Notes: a model not told the origin generated them from the sequence alone. 64,000 nucleotides of DNA from Batillaria attramentaria (GCA_018292915.2 JACVVK020000014.1:1717501-1781500); one strand, 5' to 3'. Shown: positions 31,901 through 42,691, counted from the first letter of the stretch. Translations and numbers: made by a program.

Positions 31901-34900
31901 TCCCGGTCCTGGCGCTCGTTGAGACGGAGGCCGGACGGGAGTGGCTGGCCGCGAACCAGCAGCGACTCACAGCCCATCTCCGCTGTCTCACCTGCTATCA
32001 TGAGCTGCTCCAGGCCAGTAAAGCTTTTCTTTATTTAAACAATGAAGTCAGAGCTGAAATCTGTACTATATCTATACTTACTCATTTGTACAGCAAAAGA
32101 ACGCATTCTGGGTGTTGTTTTCTGGTTCTTACCTGAATGGGACTTTGAAATAATAAAAAAAAAAGATGCATTTGAAATAGGAGAAATAGGAGAAATATAT
32201 CAAAATATTATTTCGTTGGTAATCATGGTGCTCTTCTCGACATGCAGCGTGTCAGTGAAGTCAAACTGGAGTTGTGTGGAAAGGAGATCAAACTGGACCG
32301 CAGCTCTACCGTGGAGCGCTTCCTAGCCTTCTTCAAGACGCTAGAGACCCAGGACCATGAGGAGAAGGTCCGCGAGCTGCTGGAGCTGGAGGAGCGAGAG
32401 AAGAGCCGCAAGGAACGCAAACGGGAGAAGAAGCGACAGCAGCGGATCAAACAGAAAATGAAGGCGCGGGCGGCTGACGGCGTGGCCGAGAAGTACGGGC
32501 TTGTGGGCGCCGGGGCGGGGGAGGGCAGCGGCGGGAAGGCAAGGCTGCTAGACGCTCTGGACGATATCCCGCTCACTGTCGGTCCTGACGGGGTCCAGGA
32601 CGTCACGGAGACGGCTGTGGCCGCCGCGCTCACCCCGAGGCCCGGGTCAGACCCCCGCGACAGCGAGGATGAGTGGGTGATGGTCGGTGGGAAGCGGACC
32701 TACCCACTGAAGCTCCGACTGGCCGGTCTGCCGGCGGACTTGGAGAGCAGACAGAACAAGGAGTCCCAGCAGGCGGAGTGCAGGTCGGCTCGCTCTGCCG
32801 AAACTCTGGCCGGTTCTCTTGCTCACAATGCGCATAAGGGCAGCACTGATGACTCTAGAGCTCAGCAGTCTTTGGTGCAAGAGGACGACACAGCAAGTTC
32901 TGACTACAGGCTTTCCCAGACGCACGCCTCAGACTATGCCAGCTCAGATAACGATGCTGAGCTCCAGTTACTGGAAGACTGCCATATCATGGCAGCTGGT
33001 GGGTCTCAGAAGTACTCATTGACAGAAGACGGCATGGGCAGCAGAGGGAAGGGAGGGGGAGGGGGAGGAGTGAGGTGGGCGGACGTTGCTCGCTATGGAG
33101 GCCCCTCTCTTCACCCGGAAACACTGTCCGCGAGAGCGTCGCCAGCTGCACACGCTGAACAAGCTCACGAAGGACAGCCTCAGCAAGAAGCAGAGACATG
33201 TTCGCGCAGGGAATCTTATAAGGACGAATTCCCGCCCCTTGCCGACAAGGACGCCAGGAACCAACAAGAGGACCGTGAGGATGAAAACCAACTCATGCAG
33301 ACCGATGCTGCTGCTGCTGCTACAGCGCCATGCGGCGGCCTTAGCTTCGGGGCCTTCGGTCACTCTGACCGTGTGATGGAAGCGTTTTACGGACGAGCTG
33401 AGGCGATGGCGCAGTTCCCAGGGTCTTTGGTGCGTCAGTCTGCGGTGGCCTCAGCTTTTGCCAGTGCCAAGACAGACTCCAGCGGTGTAGATCCCACTGT
33501 CTTGTACGAGGCGCTCTCGGAGTGGATGTGGCAGTCTGCGCTGGCTCAGGGGCTTTTTGCGTCAGATCCACAAACTCTCGCTAACCTCCCCGTGGACTTC
33601 CTGTGTGCGTCTTCGCAAAACGCCTCGAAAGTTGCCCCAGGCCCTCCTCTAAACACAGACTGCTGTGCTGAAAGTTCGCGCGAGAAATCCGTGGAAAATG
33701 ACCCCTTCGGTTCTCATTCTCTCTTTGCCTGGAAGCCATCCACGTGGCTCAACACGCCGGCAAACATTCGGCAGGCAGCGATGCGAGGTCAGCAGCAAGC
33801 AGGATGGCCCGAGAAATCCCGCCACGATCTTACACAACACAACACGCCTACAGTGGACCCGGCCTCAGCGTGCTCAAACAGGTCCTTGTTCAAAACTTTG
33901 CAGGACGAACGCTCAGCGCAGTCTGCATCCGCAGTGCTGTCAATGTATGCTCAGGATGCTGCCAGAAACAACCAGGTCAAGCAAGTGCCTTCAGCGGAGA
34001 TTTTGTGTGCAGATGCTTTGTCGAGAAGCCAGGGCCAAACTACCACTAAGAGAAGCGCCGAAGAAGGTTTTATGGAGCTGGGCAGGTCCGCTTTTGACGA
34101 CAGCTTCACACAGTCCAGTAAGGCAGGCGAACTGTGGAGGAGCGCCAGTGATACAGACAGAAGCAGACGTCCGCTAGGCACGAGCCGTCTGGCCGAATGG
34201 ACGGCTACACAACCACGTTCGGCAGCTCCCAGCTTCCAGGACGCACAGCTTGTGTCTGGGAAACCTGTTCCTGATTCCAACGACCTGTATGGTCTGTCTT
34301 CAGCTGCCGGCGTCCTTGAAACCCCTCGCACCGCAGACTTCACATCGTGGAAAGATCTGGAGAGGAAGGAGCAGCCTTATGCAGCAAGTCTTGCCTCTAT
34401 AGTTGCTCCAGTCAACCGATACGACCTAAAACCCATGCCAGGTTACGCCGGCTGCAATTTTTATGATCTCGCAAGCAAAGAGAAGCTAGCGGAGCAGAGG
34501 TTCGACAACACCAAGGGGCTTCCAGTTTCTGAAAGGTGGGATGACGTTTCGTCTTTCGACCTGCAAGACACAAAGCCGAAAGCAAAGTCAGTTGTGGTTT
34601 CCGTGGCCAGGTCGGATTCCGATTCCCAACAGAACTCACCCACAGAGCACAGAAGCGAGATAAATCCCGACGACATTAACTCGCCCACCCCGGATTCGTC
34701 CAGTTCGTACTGTCTGAATGGTTTCGACGGGTTCCGTCAGGTGTCCCCTCATGCCTCATCCACCTCCTCCGCCACGGGACTCCAAGAGTGCCTGGCTCCT
34801 GGGTTTCTCAGGGCAGCTGTAGGAAATCCTCAGGCGTACAACTACGACAAGTCCAAGTATTCCAACCTTGTGGATAACAGCAGCGTTTTCCAAGGCATCT

Positions 34901-36811
34901 ACGGAAACATCGGCCTTCTGCCCGCGGGCCAGTGCCTATCTGGCGAAAGGCTACACGTGATGAACGAACCGGGGGCAGGGAGTCAGTACCCAGACTTGTC
35001 TACCATTCCTGAAAGGGACTTTTCACAGGAGATGCGAACGCGAATGCCGAAGCCCTGGCTCGCAGTCGGACACGGGCGTCCACAGAGAGTAGCTGCGGCG
35101 AGTCAGGAGAGAGATTCTGACAGCTTCATGCACATGTTCGACTGGACGCGAGCTACTGGTGATGGCCCTGTGACCGGAACGTCAGAGGAAGCAACACGTT
35201 CCCGCATGGCATCGGACGTACTCACATCTGCACCGTCAAGCTCCGACGCGGGTCCGACAGGGCGTCCTGATTCCCCTCTCGTCCTCTTCCCCGAGACGCT
35301 AAGAGATGATGATCTAAGTGAAAAGCCACGTGTTGACGTGTTCCCGTCCATCCATGACATGAGTGAGTGCGACCTGTTTCAAGGAGTGTTCTCGAACAGC
35401 TATTTCCTCGAGCAGATCGCCATCGACCAAATCCGCAGGCGCCTGCGAGCCATGGGTGGGGACCATCTTCTCAAGAACTCTGTCCTCTTCCACGACCTGG
35501 ACTACTACGCCTCCTTGTACGGAGTCCGTCTGCGAGACGTGCTTGGGCCTCAGGATGAACCCAGACCCAGCAGCTCCGAAACCATGAGTTCCAAGAAGAA
35601 CACACCACGCCCACCGTCAGGCTGGAGAGCGCTCGTCAAGGAACTCGGCAGCAGGCACACTGAGCGTGGAAGCACCTACCAGGCCGACGTTCCAGGCGTC
35701 GACGGTTCGGATGACACAGGCGATGAACCGATCGTCAACGACTGGCCGTGGAACTCCAAGGTGGCTCCGCCCAGGATCGTCAGCTGGGCGGAAGGTGTGG
35801 AGGAGGAGGGGTGGTGGCAGGAAGGCGCGGGCAGCAGGCGGTGGCGGACATGGCTGAGACAGATCCTGGACATGCCGTGGACCATGAGGCGTCAGTACGG
35901 GAAGATCGTTCTCCCGGCCCGCTCCATGGAGTTCAACATCGGTCGCACGTGAGACTCTACGAGTATTTTAGCAACAATGTTTCGCCAGTACGTCAGATCA
36001 GAGTAGATGTTGTGAGGCGATTTTCATATACTGCATTTTAACGGAGTTACTTTGACAATAGGTCCGATCAGAGTAGATGGTTTTAGGGGAGTAGTAGTAG
36101 GTAGCAACAGAGGAATGTGCAGCTAGTTACCTCATTTGATGAAAGGGCCTAAGTGCCGTGGATCTGATACGCTTTGGGGGCCTTGTCACGAAAGATGCGT
36201 GTGCATGGGGCGAGTATTCTGGTAAAATTTCATCATTCACAAATTTATGTTCCTCGCCCATGTGGGATCTTCGAGTTTCTATTGCCTCCCTTATTCGCAG
36301 CAATGTATTTTAACTCAAACGACAGAAACTCTATGTGCATGAAAAACAAACAAGCCAAAAAAAAAAAATACCCACGAAAAAAATGTATTTAAAAATCATT
36401 CGGCTTAAGATTTAACGAAAGTTACGTTACAGTTTTGCAGAAGGTAGAATCGCTCTTTCACAGCTCTGCCGTCATTTTGTGAAAATACATAAGCGCAGGG
36501 GGCGGGGGGGGGGGGAGTCCCAAGCACTTAGATCCTTTCACCACATGACGATAGAGACCATTGTCTTTCTTTTGTTTCTCCACTGCACTTCGTGTCGTTA
36601 CTGTCACAGCGGTAGCCATCCTCTGGTCCTGGGTTTTCTGACCGACGGGGCGGAGGTTGGGGTGCTGGCTCTGGATCGCACACGTCACGCGCTGGACACG
36701 CGGCTCATGGCCACTGTGGCCGCTGACAGTAAATCGGACGTCCACTTCGTCCTCAGATACAAGGTGGGCTGCCAGTGCTGAGGAAGGGGATAAGAGCTGA
36801 AGCAATCTGCG

Positions 36812-36906
<95 letters not shown>

Positions 36907-38448
36907 CGCGCCTTAAGCGCAGCGAGTCCTTGGAATTTGGAGAGCAGCGCTCTATAAAAACTATGTATTATTATTATTATTATTATTAAATCCGCACTGT
37001 GTGATTCCTTGTGCAGGCGGTGTGGGAATGCGCGGGCCGCGTGTATCTGGCCATGGAGCTGTGCGACTACACCCTGGACGAGTACGTGGGGATAGTGAGG
37101 CTGGACCACAGGCAGGACCCGCTCTCGGCCAACCGGCTCGCCTGGCAGATGCTCAAAGGACTCAAGTACCTCCACTCCAACTTTGCTGTGCCGCACGGAA
37201 ACCTCATGGTGGGAATGAAGAAGTTATTATGTATTATCCGTGTACTTCGTTGTTGTTGGTGGTGGTGGTGGTGCCCGAGCTTTTCGCCAGCTCCGGAAGT
37301 GTTTTTCCCAAGTCATGGGGGGAAGCCACTGAGGGCTCAAAACGGGGTCAATGTTTATTATGTATAGTATATGAGGACGAGTATGATGGTCTGATGAGTC
37401 AATGGAGGTCCATGCGGTTAGTCTTACCTGCCTCTTCTGGAAAGATATAATGATGTCCATGATTAAGCAGCTCCCAATTCACTCACTAAAGTTTAGAAGT
37501 TGGGCCGCTCAAGCGGTGGGTCCACGGACTAGAAATCAGAAGGTGGAGGGTTCAAGTGCCGACAAGGCCGAAGTTGGACGGGCTTGTTGCACTTTTAAAT
37601 CACGTTTGAGGTGGACAAAAGACGTTAGAAGTCAAAACATCCACCTACCCATGCACTCAGCAGGTCTAAATGACCAGAAGAATTTTTTTTTTTTTTTTTT
37701 TTTTTTGGGGGGGGGGGGGGGTCTTTATTCCTAGTTAGAGCTCATTGCCTATGTCCACCTTTTGGTTATCCAGTGGCCAGCTTCCTTTTTTGTCCATACA
37801 TAAATGCTGCGTACTTTTTGTTTTGTTTTTTTGGTCCGTTCAGCCTGGCTGGATCTTCGTGGATGGTGACGGTAGACTTCGGCTGGCTGGCTATGGCTTG
37901 CGTGACGTCATATCCTCGCTTCGGGGCGGCGCTCGAGACTTCCCGGACAAGATGACGTCACTCGGTTTGTTTCGCATAACAAAGTTGTTTGATATGAGAA
38001 GTAACTAGCCAAAATGAAAACGTCCTTTTATTCAGAGTTCCATTTCCAAGAGTTTGGGGCAAATGATACTGTCGACAATCAGTTCAGTTCAATTAAATAA
38101 TAACAACGATATCTATTCACGATTTAAACTGACTTGAGGGGGCAAGTTACCTTTCAGCCAATAACGGTGGCACGCGATGTTGTCAGCAGGGGACGGGAGA
38201 TTTTGGCGAGCCACAGAGCACATGGCCGGTACACAGACGGAACCGTGCTTCCAAGCGGATATCCAGGTACATGCAGAGACAAACGTGTTCACGATTATCG
38301 TGCGTTGCGTTCGAGTCAATGATATAATAACATACTATTGGCGTTCCTGCTTTTTTTTTTCTTTTTTTTTTGCTGTTATAAAAAGGGGCGATATGGACAT
38401 AGGATCTGTCTCAGCCATGTCCGCCACTCTGTAGCGACCGGTCTGCTT

Positions 38449-38485
<37 letters not shown>

Positions 38486-40120
38486 CGATTTATAAGGCGC
38501 CTATACACGAAATAAAACAGGCTCTAAGCGCCGTACATCATAACTACATACACCACTTTCATACACACAGACTCACAGGGAACATTCATTCTTTTGTCTG
38601 AGCAGACAGTGCAATTTCCCCTCGAGGAACGAATAAAGTGTTATCTTATCTTATAAGAATATGTTAACTCAATAATTCCTACCAAGTAAGTTTGGGGCCC
38701 TGCACTGGTAGCCTCACTAAAAAAAATAAATAAATAAAAATTTATGTGCATGGATTCAAATTTGACTTTGCACTTTGATTGTATTCGTGTTTGCTGCAGT
38801 AAAAAGCCGTCAAGGAGCCGTTAATCTTGCCTGATTTTTTGCATACAGGGCCAAAACCGGAACTGAGTCCAAAACGTGAGGTACTCGTGCGCGGTACGGA
38901 ATGTGTTAAACACTCCTATTTTAATATGTCTTGTTGTTTTTGAGTGCGCCTGAGCGCTAGAGATAGTGATTCGTACAGCTCAGAATGCAATACACTGCCA
39001 TCCGCTAGTTGTGCGAACAAGAACTCCAACAGCCGGAAGCTGTCCGAGCAGGCCGCACTGTGTGAGATGCAGTGCTTTTCGGCTTGTGTTTAGCCTTCTG
39101 TTGGCACAGTGCGAGCCTGCGAGAGGCTGTCAATGTGCATGCATGTGTCAGAATGGTGCAGTGTCGCACATTACCCAAACTGCTCAGAATGATTTGTCAG
39201 TCTACCTACGTCGGAAGATGGCTGCCGTACAATGGTACAACACAGTACATCCGTGACGCCATTTGATTGGAAAAGGAACGATTTCAAGATGAAAGACATT
39301 GACGTAATAGTCTTTTTCCACAAAATGACGTGTGGATTTACTGTGTTTCGCCACTGCACGGCAGTTGAGCGTTCATGGCACCAGGCTAACCACCCTAGCC
39401 CCCCCCCCCCCTCCCGCTCATCCCCTACACTACAGGTGGCCGGCATGTTGCTGCACTACATCCTGACCGGCGGGTGTCATCCCTACGGGGACAGCGCCAT
39501 GGAGGTGGAGGGTAACCTACGTCACAACTCGCCCCGCCCCGCCCACGTCAGCCAGGAGGCCGACCATCTTGTGTCCGCCATGATCATGTCAGACCCAGAC
39601 TCCAGACCGTCCATCGACGCCTGTCTCAAGTGAGCTCATCTTTCAGTTTGAGGTCATGCAGTTCAGTTCCACGGGACAAGACTTTACGCATAACGCCCTG
39701 CTTTTGACAGACGCATGTCGCTTTGAAAGCGCACGTGTGTCGTCTGTTGGATACTGTGAAGATAACCACTACCCTAGCCGCGCCCCACCCCCACCCCTCA
39801 AGACACACACACACACGCACGCACGCACGCACACGCGCAAGTTTTTATTTTAATTTTTTTTTTTTTTTAAAGTTGTTCCCGATTTCACTGTACGTTTGAT
39901 AGATCGGCGTATTCATTTTCTTTTATTTGTGTTATCAAATGTATATTATTATGAATTACTGAGTATCATCATTATTCTCAGGGTGGTTCTTTTACCTTCT
40001 GCATGAAAATTAATACTGCTCTGGTTGCCCAGATGAGACAGAGGCCAAGGGAAGTACCTATGCGACGCAAGTGATGTCCCTTGTGTCGGATAATAATAAT
40101 AATAATAATGATAAGTAGTG

Positions 40121-40151
<31 letters not shown>

Positions 40152-42503
40152 CAGTAGTAGTAGGTGGTGGTGGTGGTGCAAAACTGTCTATTGTTTTGTC
40201 TGTTTGAGCTGCATTCAGTAAACTATGGTCGAACTGGTGATTTTCCAGATACGGATTATGCATGATGTATGCCTACTTGCTCGTAAAAGAAACGTGTTTT
40301 CTCCACATTTCCTTGCGGAACAGGCATCCTTTCTTCTGGTCCGGGGAGAAGCGATTCCGCCTGGTCCTCATTGTGGGTTCGGACATTCTGACAGAAATGA
40401 AGACATGGTGAGCGAAGATGTTTCCAAATCCCGACACCGGAATGTGTATAATACAAACAAACAAGGGTGGGTAGGTGGGTGTTTGGGGGTTTAACGTCCT
40501 TTTCCACCACATACGGGTGATATCAAATACGGGGCAACGATGAAAAAGCCAGCACAAATATTTGGCCCCAGCCGGGGATACAAACTCACGACCCGAGCAT
40601 TAGAAATCCAATGCTCTACCATTGGGCCACCCCGGCTCCCCAAACAAACAAATAAAGCAGCTCCAACAGAAATGAAGACATGGTGCGCGAAGACATTTCC
40701 AAATCCCGACAGGGGAGCCGGGGTGGCCGAATGGTAGAGCGTTGGACTCTCAATGCTCGGGTCGTGAGTTCGAATCCCGCCGGCTGGGGCCAAATATTTG
40801 TGCTGGCCTTTTTTCTCGTTGCCCCGTCTTTGATATCACCCTTATGTGGTGGAAAAGGACGTTAAACTCCCAAACACCCAACACCCACCCAAATCCCGAC
40901 ACCGGAATGTGTATAATACAAACAAACAAAAAAAAGCACCTCCCACAGAAATGAAGACATGGCGAGCGCAGATGTTTCCAAATCCCAACACCGGAATGTG
41001 TATAATACAAACAAACAAAGCACACCCCACGGACAACCGTAAGGCTAAAACACAAAGAAGTGTATATGCCAATCATAGTCTCGCAGCAGAGAAGGCAATT
41101 AAGTGATAAATTTGGCTTGTCGGTTTTGAGTCTTCGAGATTTCTTTCAACTTTCAACGCACTGTCAGTCACAGTCTTGCAATTGTAACAGTTCATTTTAT
41201 GGATAAAAACAATTTTTAAGGCGGTGGTGTTGTTCAGCTGTAATTTGTGTTTCTGTGCCGTTTTGAGATCAGATATAACTGGATTTTGTTTTACTTGTAT
41301 TTTTCCCCCATATGCCTGTGCGCAGTGTTCCACTGACAGGTCCGGGTTCGGCGTCTATGGTGGACATTCTCAACGTGGTCCACATCAACGCTGTCAGCGA
41401 TAACTGGGTAATTCTGCTTTTGATTCACACTGCTTACTTCACCATCACATGGCCCACATCGCCATCCCCAGCCCAGCCCCCACCATTGACTAGTGTACAT
41501 GACACCTACAGCTTTGCTGGTTAGAGTCTAGCCCTCCTAGCCGCAACGATAGCCAGATCGACACTATGCCAACTAGTTGATCTTGTGTATCTTTGTCCCG
41601 ATTCTTAGCTGGGTGAGGTGGACCCGGTGGTGGTGAAAGAGATGAGGGCGTTCCGCCAGTACAAGAACACGCTGCCAGAGCTGGTCCTCTTCGTCTACAA
41701 CTGCTGCCTGCATTTCGACAAGATGTGAGTGGTATCCCAGATCTGATCTCAAGCGGTCCGGCATAGCCAGACCGATCCGCATGAAGTTACTGAACAGCAA
41801 CATCTCACTTTATCTCAGAGAACCGATAATAGCTGATTTGAAGGTACATGTAATATCTAGCCCTAGGTTCCAACAGGGTGTGTGTGGTGGCAATTGTGAT
41901 TTGTAGACCGACCTCAAACAATTGCCGTGAAACACCTTCCCCCATAGACTTGGAGATAACCGATCCGCAGGTGGTGTGATTTTCAGTGATATTTCCCCCC
42001 TTCCATTGCAATGCAAACCAACAAAGAGACAACGAAAAGTGTACCTTTGAGAGATGTCCTACGTTGCCCGGCAACAAAAATGAATAGCTAACCAGATACA
42101 AAGGTGACTGCATGCCATTAGTTTTATATTATATATATTATTATTATTATATATTTTATGATGTACGGCGCTTAGAGCGTGTAATTTCCATGTATAGGCG
42201 CCGTATGAGTCTTCTTTATTATTATTATTATTATTCGGATAACTAAGGTAATTACTGCACAAGTATTGTGGCTGGAAACCTAACAGCAAACCACAGGTTT
42301 AAATTGTACTCGCTTTACGGCGTCATCCAGAATAACACTCACTGCATTTTGGGGTGCACAACAGGTCGACTGTAGCGAAGGAAGTGCTGGACGACCCGTG
42401 CAAGTATTTCCAGACCAAGTTCCCGGCGCTCTTCATGGCCGTGTACCGTGCGATGCGGGCGTCAGACAGAACAGATCGCACGTGCTACAAGCCGTTTTTC
42501 TAG
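24855..42503 (+). CDS. Ankyrin-repeat, pseudokinase and KEN-domain protein (RNase L/IRE1-like)
   Basis: Nineteen exons join in phase: 24855-25127, 25742-25840, 26401-26499, 27312-27416, 28211-28309, 28510-28608, 29138-29242, 30100-30231, 31327-31512, 31840-32013, 32248-35948, 36610-36763, 37017-37208, 37844-37964, 38187-38266, 39436-39629, 41326-41407, 41609-41724, 42365-42503. The product is about 2,049 residues. Residues 92-293 are six ankyrin repeats, one per 99- or 105-nt phase-0 exon. A charged helix (about 490-530) opens a 1,234-residue single-exon region rich in Ser/Ala/Asp. Residues about 1690-1937 are a kinase fold with HRD and DFG aspartates replaced by Gly (VPHGN, LAGYG) and no VAIK lysine; WRATE and GGCHPYG mark the C-lobe. 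Residues 1966-2035 resemble KEN: FVYNCCLH and KYFQTKFP keep Asn1996, His2000 and Tyr2031, while the RNase L arginine is Tyr1995. Start: the second ATG (24858) has the better context. The exon 10/11 junction is uncertain. Confidence 0.85.
25640..25706. repeat. (GT)n microsatellite just before ankyrin exon 2
   Basis: About 33 GT units ending 35 bp upstream of the exon 2 acceptor at 25741. Confidence 0.95.
26606..26781 (+). repeat. SINE-A, full length, with 14-bp target-site duplication
   Basis: Flanked by perfect TTGAGGTCTGGGTC (26592-26605, 26782-26795). Lies in intron 3 of the ANK-KEN gene. Confidence 0.95.
26875..27320. repeat. Minisatellite ending in the exon 4 splice acceptor
   Basis: Degenerate units of about 36 bp, with the theme TTGTTGTAGRATGGCGATAA followed by CAACYTGCT, run up to and include the acceptor TTGTTGTAG/GATGGTGATAA of ankyrin exon 4 at 27312. 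Several upstream units keep GTAG/GATGG-like acceptor sequence. Confidence 0.75.
27430..27640 (+). repeat. SINE-D fragment
   Basis: The part at 27550-27630 is the reverse complement of 1195-1260 (GCGCTACTTTATGTGCAAAC theme). It starts 14 bp after exon 4 of the ANK-KEN gene. Confidence 0.5.
27771..28165 (+). mobile_element. Non-LTR retrotransposon 3' fragment
   Basis: The frame encodes FYRGPLLLNSLPVHVRHAES and FKTALKTHLFRLHY, the LINE post-RT tail also seen at 12006-12224 but from another lineage. It is followed by a 3' UTR with AGGCGCCCAGAGCTGC and (ATT)n. Lies in intron 4 of the ANK-KEN gene. Confidence 0.75.
28736..28995 (-). repeat. LINE 3' end (minus) followed by (CA)n
   Basis: CTTTATTCATCCCTAAAAGGG is the complement of a GGGATGAATAAAG-type LINE 3' terminus. 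A CA tract lies at about 28932-28993. Intron 6 of the ANK-KEN gene. Confidence 0.5.
29415..29440 (+). repeat. SINE-A, 26-bp tail only, with 14-bp target-site duplication
   Basis: Only GTTAAACCCCCAAAC and CACCCACCCACC-type tail bases remain, bounded by perfect CTGTAGGTATTGAC at 29401-29414 and 29441-29454. Intron 7 of the ANK-KEN gene. Confidence 0.85.
29468..29930. repeat. 32-bp minisatellite, about 14 units
   Basis: The unit is GTCAAACTCTACTGGCTTTA plus TGCCTTGGCACT, with point variants (TTGGCACT, TTCGCACT, TTCGCGCT). As 32 is not a multiple of 3, plus-strand open frames rotate through it and give a false 181-residue frame. Intron 7 of the ANK-KEN gene. Confidence 0.93.
30319..30915 (+). 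repeat. SINE-A split by an insert of about 410 bp
   Basis: The 5' part GGAGCTAGGACAGTCGAACGG to GTAGGCCTTTCAA (30319-30364) and the 3' part from ATGCTTTGGTAGTGAGTTC (about 30781) to the tail (30915) are one old SINE-A. The insert contains a LINE-type 3' end on the minus strand (TTCTTTATTGTCCTCAAGAG) preceded by (TTCAA)n at 30566-30595. Confidence 0.6.
31082..31187 (+). repeat. SINE-A, 5'-truncated, with 13-bp target-site duplication
   Basis: Flanked by ACTGAAATCCGCG (31069-31081, 31188-31200). Begins near the CCGGGGCCAAATATTTG core. Intron 8 of the ANK-KEN gene, 139 bp before exon 9. Confidence 0.85.
36815..36990. repeat. (GT)n microsatellite plus (ATT)n-tailed element end
   Basis: A GT tract of about 87 bp (36815-36902), then CCTTAAGCGCAGCGAG ... 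CAGCGCTCTATAAAAACTATG with (ATT)n. Intron 12 of the ANK-KEN gene. Confidence 0.85.
37245..37400 (-). repeat. SINE-C, truncated diverged copy
   Basis: CAGCTCCGGAAGTG, CAAGTCATGGGGGGAA, CACTGAGGGCTC and TTTATTATGTATAG follow the order of the SINE-C 3' half at 15571-15650. The head is missing. Confidence 0.6.
37501..37655 (+). repeat. tRNA-headed SINE-like element, diverged
   Basis: GGGCCGCTCAAGCGGTGGG and GAGGGTTCAAGTGCC are A- and B-box-like. The tail AAAAGACGTTAGAAGTC and ACATCCACC recalls SINE-A. No target-site duplication is seen. Confidence 0.4.
38455..38665. repeat. (AAT)n-headed element end and LINE 3' end
   Basis: At 38451-38560 an (AAT)n tract with ATAAGGCGCCTATACACG ... CTCTAAGCGCCGTAC (minus). 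At 38600-38665 CAATTTCCCCTCGAGGAACG, AATAAAG and (TTATC)n, a LINE terminus on plus. Confidence 0.6.
38940..39235 (+). repeat. Possible diverged copy of dispersed repeat F
   Basis: GAGTGCGCCTGAGCGCTAGA, GATTCGTACAGCTCAGAATG and CAATACACTG parallel the start of repeat F at 19391-19450. Similarity fades after about 100 bp. Confidence 0.4.
39436..39629 (+). other. Exon 16 of the ANK-KEN gene: kinase C-lobe
   Basis: It encodes VAGMLLHYILTGGCHPYGDS through DPDSRPSIDACL. This is the segment with the strongest family signal (GG-HP-G motif and DPxxRPS helix), shared by IRE1 and RNase L kinase-like domains. Confidence 0.85.
40465..40641 (-). repeat. SINE-A, full length
   Basis: Inserted in the first tandem unit. 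CAAACAAACAA is on both sides, though the host is itself repetitive there. Confidence 0.93.
40712..40890 (+). repeat. SINE-A, full length, with 11-bp target-site duplication
   Basis: Flanked by AAATCCCGACA (40701-40711, 40891-40901). Inserted in the second tandem unit. Confidence 0.94.
42118..42235 (+). repeat. (ATT)n-tailed element 3' end
   Basis: GATGTACGGCGCTTAGAGCG ... GTATAGGCGCCGTATGAG with (ATT)n. It is the near-complement of 38455-38560. Intron 18 of the ANK-KEN gene. Confidence 0.55.
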
Positions 42504-42691
42504 GTCATGACCTACCTAGTTCAGGCAGCTGAGGTTTTTGTACGCACGGTAAATTTACATGAAGAGATCTGCTGCCAATTCACAGATCTCTCCCAATTTT
42601 TCGATCACGAATCATAATTATGCTTAGACTTTGTTGGAACATTTTGCATGGTAAAGTTGGATTGTGGTTCTGACCGTTTGGCTGCTGTGCA

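Larger units (their letters stand above)
40391..41040. repeat. Three tandem units of about 95 bp, two hit by SINE-A
   Basis: Each unit runs ACAGAAATGAAGACATGG, TTTCCAAATCCC, ACCGGAATGTGTATAATACA and AACAAACAA. Unit 1 carries a minus SINE-A (40465-40641), unit 2 a plus SINE-A (40712-40890), and unit 3 (40947-41035) is clean. Intron 16 of the ANK-KEN gene. Confidence 0.88.

Noticed and set aside
33016..34343. Several 60-170 residue frames on both strands inside 32248-35948
   Set aside because: Shadows of the long coding exon, whose frame is open for 1,234 codons and splices in phase to the kinase exons.
38134..38322. Frame beginning QPITVARDVVSRGREILASH as exon 15
   Set aside because: It cannot join either neighbour in phase. 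Starting at 38187 in another frame gives GRFWRATE...QADIQ and joins exon 14 and exon 16 exactly.
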